The translations under genes were made by a program, and so were the position numbers. From the NCBI GenBank assembly GCA_002309015.1, contig DBWM01000046.1:1842-9757 (forward strand): DNA of 7,916 nt, in the 5' to 3' direction. The notes beneath the pieces were generated by a model. That model was not told where the DNA came from. It saw only the letters and a list, made by a program, of their open reading frames with translations, and did no database searches. This DNA comes from Myxococcales bacterium UBA1238 (GTDB lineage: Bacteria > Myxococcota_A > Bradymonadia > UBA7976 > UBA1532). How positions within the stretch are numbered: position 1 is the first letter of the stretch; each line of letters opens with the position of its first letter. This document shows, in pieces, positions 1 through 6,213 of this stretch.

Positions 1-344
1 CCTGGGGGGATTCACTGCCCGATCCCAGCCGCATCAACTACGGACATCCCAAAGGAAGGACCGCGCCCGTCTGCCAGTTCAAAGCCGACCGAACCCCCGA
101 AGGCCTCTGCGACATGGGCGGCAACGTCGCAGAATGGGTGCAGGACAGCTATCTCGAAGGCTACGGCAGGCAACCTGCGGACGAAAAACCTTACATGGGC
201 GATTTAAAGAGCGATCGCGTCATCAGAGGCGCCGCCTGGGACAGCAATCCCGACTTTTACTACACGGCGTACGACCGTTCTTATAACGGTTACCTCGATC
301 AACTGAGCAACATGGGCTTCAGGCTGGTGCGATCAGGGAAATAA
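1..344 (+). CDS. FGE-sulfatase (SUMF1/EgtB-type) domain protein, 3' end only
   Basis: This is the C-terminal part of a gene that enters the window from the left; the reading frame starts at nt 3 and ends with TAA at 342-344, about 113 codons. Visible landmarks of the formylglycine-generating-enzyme fold are an early WGDSLPDPSRINYG stretch, the hallmark GGNVAEWVQD (family NVWEW-type motif), RVIRGAAWDS (RVxRGGSW-type motif) and the terminal GFRLVR. In true FGE enzymes the segment after the RGGSW motif carries the copper-binding cysteines. Here the stretch between RGAAW and GFRLV has no cysteine, so sulfatase activation is unlikely. Non-catalytic or surface proteins with this fold are common in predatory and deltaproteobacterial lineages. 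The substrate or role is unknown because the N-terminus lies outside the window. It converges on the minus-strand VWA gene with a 98-bp gap in which I see no strong terminator. Confidence 0.85.
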   Translation, partial: WGDSLPDPSRINYGHPKGRTAPVCQFKADRTPEGLCDMGGNVAEWVQDSYLEGYGRQPADEKPYMGDLKSDRVIRGAAWDSNPDFYYTAYDRSYNGYLDQLSNMGFRLVRSGK

Positions 345-442
345 AGGGGGAAATTTTTTGGCGGGCGATGCTGCTTGGGCCGGGCGCTTCCTGCAAAAGC
401 TGTCAGCCCTGTTCAGCGGTGGGGGTCCTGGATGGCATCGCC

Positions 443-2353
443 TCACTGATTTTCCGAAGCGGCCTGGAATTCGACGGTGATTTCGGATCCGGCCTCGGAA
501 GTTCCGAGCAGGCGGATCAGCGCGTTGCCCTTACAGGCTGCGGCTTCGGCGCCCGTCACCAATTCCCATTCCTTCCCGATGACGTTGCCTTCGGCATCTT
601 TTAAGGGTTCGCAGTTCTCGCCCGGGCAGAGGACGCGCGGCGCCATGATCTCCTGGCATTGGCCTCCCTCCTGCACCGAACGCGGGCAGGCCTTCCGTAC
701 CTGAATCTGGTAATTCTTCACGTCTGCCTTTTCTTCTGCGGTCTCGCAGGCGCGGGCGGGCAGATCATTTCCGGCTTCATCGCGCGATGCGGCCACCTGG
801 CAGGCGGGCATTCTGTCGAGGCAATAGGTCCCCATCACCTGGGTGATGCCTTTGCGAATCTCCTCGAAGGGCTTTTTAAAGTCATCCTGGCAAATCGTCA
901 CGCATGCGTCCGGATTGCCCTCGGAACCGGTGGGGCAGCCGACGCCGTTTTTTTCAAAGAGATCGGACAGCTCAAGGTAGCGCTTGCCCGCAAACGCCTC
1001 TCCGTTCCCCTCCGAAGAGCAGGAAGGCGCCGTGGGGCCAAAGCATTGGTCATCCGGGCAGCAGGCTTCACTTGTGAGCGAATGCACAGCATCTTCAGCC
1101 AGGCATTCATTTTTCACCGGGCCTTCCTGATAAGTGATGACCTTCCCCGAAACATACGCGCGCTGGCCGACGAGGGTGGCCACCATCAGCTGCCCGATGG
1201 GCTGTCCCTTCAGACCGGTGAGGAATTCATAGTAATCGCGCACCGGCGTCAGATCATCGCGATGCCATTCGCAGTTTGCGTTGCTTCCACGCTCGATCCT
1301 GCAGCGCTTGCTGTAGCATTCGTCCGCCGTTAACCCGTCGCATTCCTTTTTGAAACAATCTGCGGGGGAATCCGGGCCGCAAAGGCTGTGGTCGGCAAAG
1401 CCGTCGGGCAAGCCGTCGCCGTTGTTGTCGGCGGTTCCGTATTTGCAGATGGCGAGCTTTGATGCCCGCGGGTTTGAATCCGGATCCGAGCAGTCGTCCT
1501 CGTCGCTCAGAAAGATGACAGCCAGCAGGGCGTCCGGACGCAGGAACACGGGCTCTTTCTGGCCTTCGGAAATTTGACAATCCTGTTTGTAAGTGCCGTC
1601 ATCGTTGCAGCAGGGTTCAAAGAGCGCGGAGTTCGGCGCATAGCATTGGCTGCGGCATCGTTGTTCGTCGCTTCCGCTGTTCATGCAGGCCACCAAACAA
1701 TCCCTGGGGGCGCAGGAAAGGCTGACGCGCATCGCCTCAAGCCCCTTTTCAAAACTGTCGCCCTGGGTTCCGAGGGTCGCCAAACAGCGGAATTTCTTTT
1801 CCAAATCTTCCTTCGATGCGATGTTTTTCTCATCCCCCGAAGACTGAAGCACCTGATCCAGCTTAAAATCGGCGGCAAAGCAGTCTTCCGTGTCCGGCGG
1901 CAATGGCTGATTCGTCACGGGATCGATGCAGCTGAGGGACGGCTTGTATTCCGCCGGCTTCTTTAAAAACGCGCCCATTTCACCATTGAAAGGCTTCATA
2001 TCGGTGCTGGTCACCGCGATTCGGTAATCCGCAGAAGCCCCGAGATCATCGAAGAGGAACTTTGAGAGTGCCGTGAAGTCTTGCGCGAGATTCGCCTGCT
2101 CCTCGCACATCGAAGCCGAGTTATCGATCACAAACAAAAAGTCGATCTTGTTTTTCGCGGACAACGTTGTGCTGTGCGCTTCGAGGCTTCCGCCGTCGTT
2201 GTTTGAGGCGTCGTTGTTTGAAGCATCGTTGTTTGAAGCATCGGCGTTTGAGGCGTCGTTGTTTGAAGCGTCGTTGTTTGAAGCATCGGCGTTTGAGGCG
2301 TCGGTGCTGCTGTCTGCGGTGATTGCGGCATCGCCGTTATCGTCATCAGGCAA
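443..2353 (-). CDS. VWA-domain, Cys-rich surface lipoprotein body (5' end frameshifted)
   Basis: The long open frame encodes 636 residues counted from TTG at 2353-2351. That TTG has no Shine-Dalgarno and is only the first possible start after the frame break; the natural start is probably ATG at 2402 (see the signal-peptide entry). Order of parts: acidic start, a DASNN-type linker (residues 19-53), then a von Willebrand factor A-like domain from about residue 68. The VWA strand FLFVIDNSASM carries the MIDAS signature DxSxS (D77, S79, S81). A later hydrophobic strand LLAVIFLSDEDD (277-287) fits the metal-site Asp of the fold. The rest is rich in cysteine, and a Ca-loop-like DNNGDGLPD lies at 309-317. 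Proteins of this style (FVIDNSxSM followed by a Cys-rich insertion) are typical exported proteins of deltaproteobacterial relatives, likely for metal-dependent ligand binding. The stop is TGA at 445-443. The ligand is unknown. Confidence 0.8.
   Translation of the reverse strand: MPDDDNGDAAITADSSTDASNADASNNDASNNDASNADASNNDASNNDASNNDGGSLEAHSTTLSAKNKIDFLFVIDNSASMCEEQANLAQDFTALSKFLFDDLGASADYRIAVTSTDMKPFNGEMGAFLKKPAEYKPSLSCIDPVTNQPLPPDTEDCFAADFKLDQVLQSSGDEKNIASKEDLEKKFRCLATLGTQGDSFEKGLEAMRVSLSCAPRDCLVACMNSGSDEQRCRSQCYAPNSALFEPCCNDDGTYKQDCQISEGQKEPVFLRPDALLAVIFLSDEDDCSDPDSNPRASKLAICKYGTADNNGDGLPDGFADHSLCGPDSPADCFKKECDGLTADECYSKRCRIERGSNANCEWHRDDLTPVRDYYEFLTGLKGQPIGQLMVATLVGQRAYVSGKVITYQEGPVKNECLAEDAVHSLTSEACCPDDQCFGPTAPSCSSEGNGEAFAGKRYLELSDLFEKNGVGCPTGSEGNPDACVTICQDDFKKPFEEIRKGITQVMGTYCLDRMPACQVAASRDEAGNDLPARACETAEEKADVKNYQIQVRKACPRSVQEGGQCQEIMAPRVLCPGENCEPLKDAEGNVIGKEWELVTGAEAAACKGNALIRLLGTSEAGSEITVEFQAASENQ
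2195..2299 (-). repeat. 15-bp coding minisatellite, seven units (DASNN/DASNA linker)
   Basis: Seven back-to-back 15-bp units (plus-strand form GTTGTTTGAAGCATC and variants such as GGCGTTTGAGGCGTC) encode Asp-Ala-Ser-Asn-Asn/Ala repeats in the VWA protein. The unit is a multiple of three, so copy-number change by slippage would alter linker length and keep frame. The repeat sits directly behind the signal peptide, where it would act as a flexible, acidic, hydrophilic spacer between the membrane anchor and the folded domain. A related array lies in the adjacent lipoprotein gene. Confidence 0.9.
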
Positions 2354-2402
2354 AGGTCATCAAGCCGAGCGCTAAAAACAGAATCCAGGATTTGCGTTGC
2401 AT
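2346..2402 (-). pseudogene. Detached lipoprotein signal peptide of the VWA gene (frameshift remnant)
   Basis: ATG at 2402-2400 is preceded by GGAG (2410-2413) with a 7-nt spacer. It encodes 18 residues, MQRKSWILFLALGLMTFA, and then stops at TGA 2348-2346. The neighbouring lipoprotein at 4348 starts MQNKSWLLLLALSALTFAC, so the two leaders are clear paralogues. In the neighbour the DNA after TTTGCC reads TGCGACGATGAC; here it reads TGATGACGAT. A loss of two bases (GC or CG) inside the lipobox Cys codon explains the difference and shifts translation out of the VWA frame. Restoring the two bases would give a lipoprotein of about 653 residues. Possible explanations are a real inactivating mutation, a sequencing or assembly error, or a +1 recoding site. 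The observation is direct; the cause is not known. Confidence 0.8.
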
Positions 2403-2405
2403 TTT

Positions 2406-2443
2406 TAAACTCCATCAGGTGCAAAAAACGACCCGCCTATATA
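2406..2443 (-). promoter_or_regulatory. Upstream block of the VWA lipoprotein gene (-10 candidate, T-tract, RBS)
   Basis: On the minus strand a TATATA candidate -10 (2438-2443) is followed by TTTTTTGCA (2420-2428) and TGATGGAGTTTA (2406-2417), the latter containing the Shine-Dalgarno. The last two blocks are identical in sequence and spacing in front of the gene at 4348, and an AT-rich -10-like element precedes both. I see no good -35 here; the hexamer at 17-bp spacing (TTTCTG) is weak. The gene may also receive read-through from the upstream lipoprotein gene, which ends about 120 bp away. Confidence 0.45.
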
Positions 2444-2524
2444 AGGAGATCCGAAGAAAACAGAAATAGAAAACTGTTGAGGATGGGGTGGATGAGTGCG
2501 GCAGGCGGGTGGGGAAGCGGGGCC

Positions 2525-4348
2525 TTAGAAGCAGATCTGGCCGAGCGCTTGCTTGCAGATGCCGTCGGCGCATTCGCCTGCGCAGATGTTGGCATTTTGC
2601 GAGCAATCGCTGCCTGCGGGATAGGCGCACCGGACTTCGCCGTTGTCGTCGTAGGTCGCGTCGGTTGTGCAATCGCGGGCGTAAAGCGTTTTTTCGCCCG
2701 GGCGGAGGTGACAGACTCCATCATCACAGAGGCCTTCGGCGCATTCTGAGCTGGCGTTGCATCTTTCACCGAGCTTTCGCTTGCAGACGCCTTCCGTACA
2801 TTGACTCTTTTCTCCGCAAATATTGGAATTCTTTGAACAATCTCCACCAAAACTGTAGGCGCATTTTTGGATGCCCTGTTCGCGGTAGTCATCGTCGCTT
2901 AAGCAGGCATGTTTGGAGTCCGTCTCTTCGCCGGCATTGAGCAGGCAAACACCGACGTCTCCATCTTTTTGACAGCTGCCCTTTCCGCATTCTGAACTGT
3001 CACTGCAAGTTTCCTGGAGTGCTTTTTTGCAGATGTCTTCTACGCATTCGCCCTTGAGTCCGCAAATCCTGGAATCCTGTGAGCAATCACTGCCGTAGGG
3101 GTAGGCGCATCGATAAGTTCCGTTGTCAGAATAGAAATTATCGTTGGCGCATGCATTGTAAGCGTCTTCCCCTGTGGGCCCCACTTCATCGCCGGGGTTG
3201 AACAGGCAGCGACCTTCGCTCTCGCCTTCGTCTTTAGAGCAGGAGCCTTTGGCGCATTCGGTGCTCTCTTTACAGTTTTCACCGAGCGCGCGCTTGCAGA
3301 GACCGCTGACGCATTCACCTGCGCAAAGATGGGCATCCTGTGAGCAGTCGCTGCCGTAAGGATGGACGCAGTGATGAGAGCCGTCGCTCGCTTCGTAGAG
3401 GGACGGGATGAGACAGTCGGAAAGGTTGTCGGTGGCATCTCCGGGATTGAGGAGGCAGGCGCTGTGTTCGTCACCATCCCGCTTCTGGCAGGAGCCTTCG
3501 GCGCATTCTGAGCTTTCCGTACAGCTTTCCTGGAGCGCGCGCTTGCAGAGACCGCTGACGCATTTGCCATGGTCACCGCAGAGATTGGGATTTTGCGAGC
3601 AATCGCTGCCTGCGGGATAAGCGCAATGTTTCGAGGCGTCTTCGATGTAAGTGTGATATGCGACGACGCAGAACTCTCCGTTATCCGAGGTTGTTTCGCC
3701 GGGAGCGAGGAGGCAGTAGAGGTCATCGGCATTCTGGGAGAGAGATTTCTGGCAGCTGCCCTGAGCGCATTCGGAGCTGTCGCTGCAACTCGTTCCGAGC
3801 TTTCGCTTGCAGGTGCCTTCGGCGCATTCTGTGCCGTATCCGCAAATCCCGGGATCCTGCGAGCAGTCTTTGCCAGCGGCCGAGGCGCAATGAGCGTTAT
3901 AGGCGGAATCCTTTTGGCAGAGCCCTTCCGCGCATTCAAAGTGACATTTGCCATCAACGCATTCGAGCCCGTCAGAGCAGGGATTTTGTTCGCTGCAATC
4001 GTCGTTTACCCAGCGTTTACAGACGCCCGAGATACAGGTGAGCGCATCGATACAGGAGGTTTCTTCACAGGCTTCGTTTAACTGACCGCCACCGGCGTCG
4101 CCGGCGTCTGCTTCAGCATCGTTGTTTGCAGCATCGTTGTTTGCAGCATCATCGTTTGCAGCATCTGCATTTGAAGCATCGTTGTTTGAAGCATCCGCAT
4201 TGGAAGAAGCATCCGCATTGGAAGAAGCATCGGTGGTGCTGTCTGCGGTGACTGCGGCATCGTCGTCGCTTTCAGGGGCATCGTCATCGTCGCAGGCAAA
4301 GGTCAGTGCGCTGAGCGCTAAAAGCAGAAGCCAGGACTTGTTTTGCAT
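2525..4348 (-). CDS. Secreted lipoprotein with tandem ten-Cys repeat modules
   Basis: I place the start at ATG 4348-4346, giving 607 aa, because GGAG sits 8 nt upstream and a signal peptide follows at once. An in-frame GTG at 4438 would add 30 residues but overlaps the promoter. MQNKSWLLLLALSALTFAC is a lipoprotein signal with C19 as lipidation site (lipobox TFAC is not ideal). Residues 20-85 are an acidic Asp/Ala/Ser/Asn linker. Residues 94-154 hold a divergent Cys-rich start with 11 Cys. Five modules follow (158-245, 246-330, 331-417, 418-499, 500-577), each with ten cysteines in constant order: GSDCSQ, C, C, CKRAL, C, SSEC, GSC, C(LLNPGE), C, CAYP. A sixth copy (578-607) stops after its fifth Cys, ending in ICF and TAA. 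Excluding C19 there are 66 cysteines, so full disulfide pairing is possible after export. I recognise no named family; a rigid disulfide-rich surface stalk or adhesin is an inference. Confidence 0.9.
   Translation of the reverse strand: MQNKSWLLLLALSALTFACDDDDAPESDDDAAVTADSTTDASSNADASSNADASNNDASNADAANDDAANNDAANNDAEADAGDAGGGQLNEACEETSCIDALTCISGVCKRWVNDDCSEQNPCSDGLECVDGKCHFECAEGLCQKDSAYNAHCASAAGKDCSQDPGICGYGTECAEGTCKRKLGTSCSDSSECAQGSCQKSLSQNADDLYCLLAPGETTSDNGEFCVVAYHTYIEDASKHCAYPAGSDCSQNPNLCGDHGKCVSGLCKRALQESCTESSECAEGSCQKRDGDEHSACLLNPGDATDNLSDCLIPSLYEASDGSHHCVHPYGSDCSQDAHLCAGECVSGLCKRALGENCKESTECAKGSCSKDEGESEGRCLFNPGDEVGPTGEDAYNACANDNFYSDNGTYRCAYPYGSDCSQDSRICGLKGECVEDICKKALQETCSDSSECGKGSCQKDGDVGVCLLNAGEETDSKHACLSDDDYREQGIQKCAYSFGGDCSKNSNICGEKSQCTEGVCKRKLGERCNASSECAEGLCDDGVCHLRPGEKTLYARDCTTDATYDDNGEVRCAYPAGSDCSQNANICAGECADGICKQALGQICF
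2528..3877 (-). repeat. Five and a third ten-Cys modules (approx. 234-264 bp each)
   Basis: The coding repeats run on the minus strand at 3877-3614, 3613-3359, 3358-3098, 3097-2852 and 2851-2618, with a partial sixth at 2617-2528. They diverge in sequence, but the cysteines and the GSDCSQ, CKRAL, SSECAEGSCQK, CLLNPGE and CAYP anchors are kept. Lengths are 88, 85, 87, 82 and 78 residues. The divergence suggests old duplication under selection for the disulfide frame, not a recent expansion. Confidence 0.85.
4100..4243 (-). repeat. Degenerate 15/18-bp coding repeat (Asp/Ala/Ser/Asn linker)
   Basis: This array encodes residues 36-83 of the ten-Cys lipoprotein, in units such as DASSNA (18 bp), DASNN, DAANN and DAAND (15 bp). 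It matches the linker of the VWA protein in unit size and codons. It lies directly after the lipid anchor and before the Cys-rich part, fitting a flexible spacer. The presence of both 15-bp and 18-bp units shows that unit length itself has varied while staying in frame. Confidence 0.85.
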
Positions 4349-4352
4349 TTCG

Positions 4353-4412
4353 TAAACTCCATCATATGCAAAAAAGACCCTATTTATTACCCAAAAGAGG
4401 AGTTCGTTGCAA
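4353..4412 (-). promoter_or_regulatory. Promoter and RBS of the ten-Cys lipoprotein gene
   Basis: On the minus strand, TTGCAA (4407-4412, 4/6 to the -35 consensus) lies 17 bp from TAATAA (4384-4389) as -10. Then come TTTTTTGCA (4367-4375) and TGATGGAGTTTA (4353-4364) with the Shine-Dalgarno GGAG at 4357-4360, 8 nt from ATG. The T-tract and RBS blocks recur exactly upstream of the VWA lipoprotein gene, supporting shared origin and perhaps co-expression. Confidence 0.5.
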
Positions 4413-4502
4413 ACGATTCTGATAAAAAAACATCTCACAAGCCGGGCATATGAGGCGCAAGGCCTTCAGGCCATTTGGGAGGTTGCAGGCGGGAGGATGG
4501 GG

Positions 4503-6014
4503 TTACTCGATATGTCCGTTTAACGGCGATCCCCGGAGTGTGGCGCGGGCGGTGATGAACTCGAAGCGCTTTTCGAACCCGAAGCTGCGGTAGAACGCGA
4601 TCGCTTCCTGATGCTCGGCCTCGATGTTTAACGCGATGCGGCCCACGCGCTTTTGCACCTCGCGGAGCAGCCATCGAAGGCTTCGGCCCGCGTATTCTTT
4701 GGCGTCATAGTCGGGATGGGTGACCACGCGACCGAGGGCGGCTACATCGTAATCGTCGCAGATGGCGCTCACACCTGCGGTGCAAATGAGTTCGCCGCCT
4801 ACGCGCACGCCGCAATAGAGGCCCTGATCGATCATGCTGGGGTCGAAGAACGCTGAGTTTTGCATCAGATGCATCATCTCGCCGGTGTCTTTGTGACCCA
4901 GGCGCTCCACACCTTCCACGTCGCCCGAAAGATCGCAGGAGGAGAGCGCCATGCCCATGCGGAACATGGAGACGATGTTGTGGAGTTCGTAGCAGCCTTC
5001 GATCGAGAACTGGTGGTGGCGGGGGATCTGCACGTCGAAGGCGGTGGGGAGGGATTTATAGAGGGCCGCAAACAGCGCTTCCACCTCGACCGCATCGCCG
5101 GTGGTCATCACCATGGGGGCACCGAGCTCGTCGTTGATGAAGAGGGCGCTGCGGATGGCGGAATGCGCGGGCGAGACCGTATACCAATGGGCGTGTTCGT
5201 CGGATCCCTGCTGAACGGCGCGCAGCATGAAGGCGCTGTTGACGGGGTTGACGCGGAGCAGCTCCAGAAGGCGCGCGTCGTCGTGCGCGATGTCGGTCAC
5301 CTTGCTGATCAGCCGCTTGGCGGATTCGGTGCAGCGGCGCCGGCCTTTGGATCTCTGGGCGCGGTGGGGCCCTTCGCTGTCGTCGGTTAACGTGATGCGC
5401 TCTTCGCCGTTCATGACCGATCGCGAGCAGTCGAGGGATCCGAAATCGACGTCCTCCTCGTCTTCGCTGATGGTGGCGGGCGGCAGGGTGAGGGGCGCGA
5501 GGGTGATCGGTGTAAAGGCGACCTCTGCGGGAGGCCTCGTGGTGGGGGTTAATCGCTGCACGCGCAGGGGTCTGCGGTACAGGCCTTCAGGTCCGCCCTG
5601 GCGCTCGATGAGCTCGATGACCTCGATGCGCACCCCGGGATCGAGGCTGCACAGGAGATCGTAAGCGGCGAGGCAGGCGGCGGAGACAGCGGTCATCGCG
5701 TGGATCTCGATACCGATGCGATCGAAGGCTTTGAGGGTGACGTTGATGCGGATCTCGCTCGAAGGCTCAGAGAGTTGCAGATCGATGTCGCATTGCGTGA
5801 GATGGGCGCTTAAGGCGTGAGGCACAAAGTCACCGGCGCGCTTTGCGGCAAAGAGGCCTGCGATCCTCGAGGAGGCGAGCAGCTCACCCTTGAGCGCTTC
5901 GTCTTTGCCTAAGGCGTCGAGCACATTTGGGGGTAAAAAGATGCGGCCATAGGCTACGGCCTGGCGTTCGGTTGGGGGTTCGGTCCCATTGGGGACTCGG
6001 TCGCGGACTTCCAT
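4503..6014 (-). CDS. MoaC-like domain fused to GNAT acetyltransferase-like domain
   Basis: I chose ATG 6014-6012 (503 aa) because GGAGGT (6019-6024) lies 4 nt upstream; the open frame extends to a TTG at 6254 without coding character. Residues about 18-152 align to cyclic pyranopterin monophosphate synthase MoaC: LKGELLASSRIAGLFAAKR, VP, LKAFDRIGIE and TAVSAACLAAYD. A gapless alignment to E. coli MoaC with offset 9 keeps K51 (K42), E112 (E103) and D128 (D119). It replaces H77 by L68, E114 by H105 and K131 by C122, so cofactor synthesis is doubtful. Residues 153-255 are a Pro/Thr-rich then acidic and basic linker. Residues 256-390 resemble an N-terminal acetyltransferase lobe. Residues 395-490 carry a GNAT core: LGRVVTHPDY, a degenerate acetyl-CoA loop (DAKEYAG in place of RxxGxG) and LNIEAEHQEAIAFYRSFGF. 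The stop is TAA 4505-4503. No molybdenum-cofactor genes are nearby. The substrate is unknown; the domain calls are from my own alignment. Confidence 0.8.
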   Translation of the reverse strand: MEVRDRVPNGTEPPTERQAVAYGRIFLPPNVLDALGKDEALKGELLASSRIAGLFAAKRAGDFVPHALSAHLTQCDIDLQLSEPSSEIRINVTLKAFDRIGIEIHAMTAVSAACLAAYDLLCSLDPGVRIEVIELIERQGGPEGLYRRPLRVQRLTPTTRPPAEVAFTPITLAPLTLPPATISEDEEDVDFGSLDCSRSVMNGEERITLTDDSEGPHRAQRSKGRRRCTESAKRLISKVTDIAHDDARLLELLRVNPVNSAFMLRAVQQGSDEHAHWYTVSPAHSAIRSALFINDELGAPMVMTTGDAVEVEALFAALYKSLPTAFDVQIPRHHQFSIEGCYELHNIVSMFRMGMALSSCDLSGDVEGVERLGHKDTGEMMHLMQNSAFFDPSMIDQGLYCGVRVGGELICTAGVSAICDDYDVAALGRVVTHPDYDAKEYAGRSLRWLLREVQKRVGRIALNIEAEHQEAIAFYRSFGFEKRFEFITARATLRGSPLNGHIE

Positions 6015-6213
6015 GGTCACCTCCAATGGCAGTGTTTCGGAATATGCGATCGGCGCCTTCTGGAGGCAACGAAATCTGTGTAGAAATTGGCACGGCGCCT
6101 TGTCACACTTTGCGCGCTGTTGATACAGAGCGCTCCGCCCGTGAGCGCATGGACCTGGCGCTGGTCTGCGATCGCCCTGTTCCAGGTCGTTTGAACCCTT
6201 GTCGAGGGCATAA
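6015..6213. promoter_or_regulatory. Divergent intergenic region between MoaC-GNAT and rhomboid genes
   Basis: This 199-bp gap must hold the start signals of both divergent genes. On the minus strand TTGCCT, a 17-bp spacer and CATATT give a weak promoter candidate (4/6 and 4/6) just upstream of the strong RBS at 6019-6024. On the plus strand TTGTCA is visible near 6100 but has no convincing -10. The 9-mer CGGCGCCTT, containing the palindrome GGCGCC, occurs at 6051-6059 and 6093-6101 in the same orientation, 42 bp apart. That spacing is about four helical turns and could suit an operator pair. All regulatory calls here are weak. Confidence 0.35.

Noticed and set aside
659..1333. Long plus-strand open frame (224 codons) opposite the VWA gene
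   Set aside because: It is antisense to a gene with clear domain signatures, has no recognisable motif or RBS, and is the kind of open frame expected opposite GC-rich coding DNA.
2128..2424. Minus-strand frame starting at TTG 2424 through the leader and linker of the VWA gene
   Set aside because: It is in a third frame relative to both the signal peptide and the VWA body, and its product is only an out-of-frame reading of the DASNN repeat.
3040..3957. 305-codon minus-strand frame inside the ten-Cys lipoprotein gene
   Set aside because: It is an alternate frame of the repeats, with Ala/Pro/Lys/Arg-biased content and no independent start signals; the frame with ordered cysteines is clearly the real one.
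4349..4438. 30-residue N-terminal extension of the ten-Cys lipoprotein from GTG 4438
   Set aside because: It would bury the signal peptide, has no Shine-Dalgarno, and covers the -35/-10 and RBS that fit the ATG at 4348.
4461..4472. Inverted repeat GGCCTTCAGGCC as terminator of the MoaC-GNAT gene
   Set aside because: The stem is only 4 bp, and the T-run (minus strand, 4424-4430) is about 30 nt away, so it does not make a standard intrinsic terminator.
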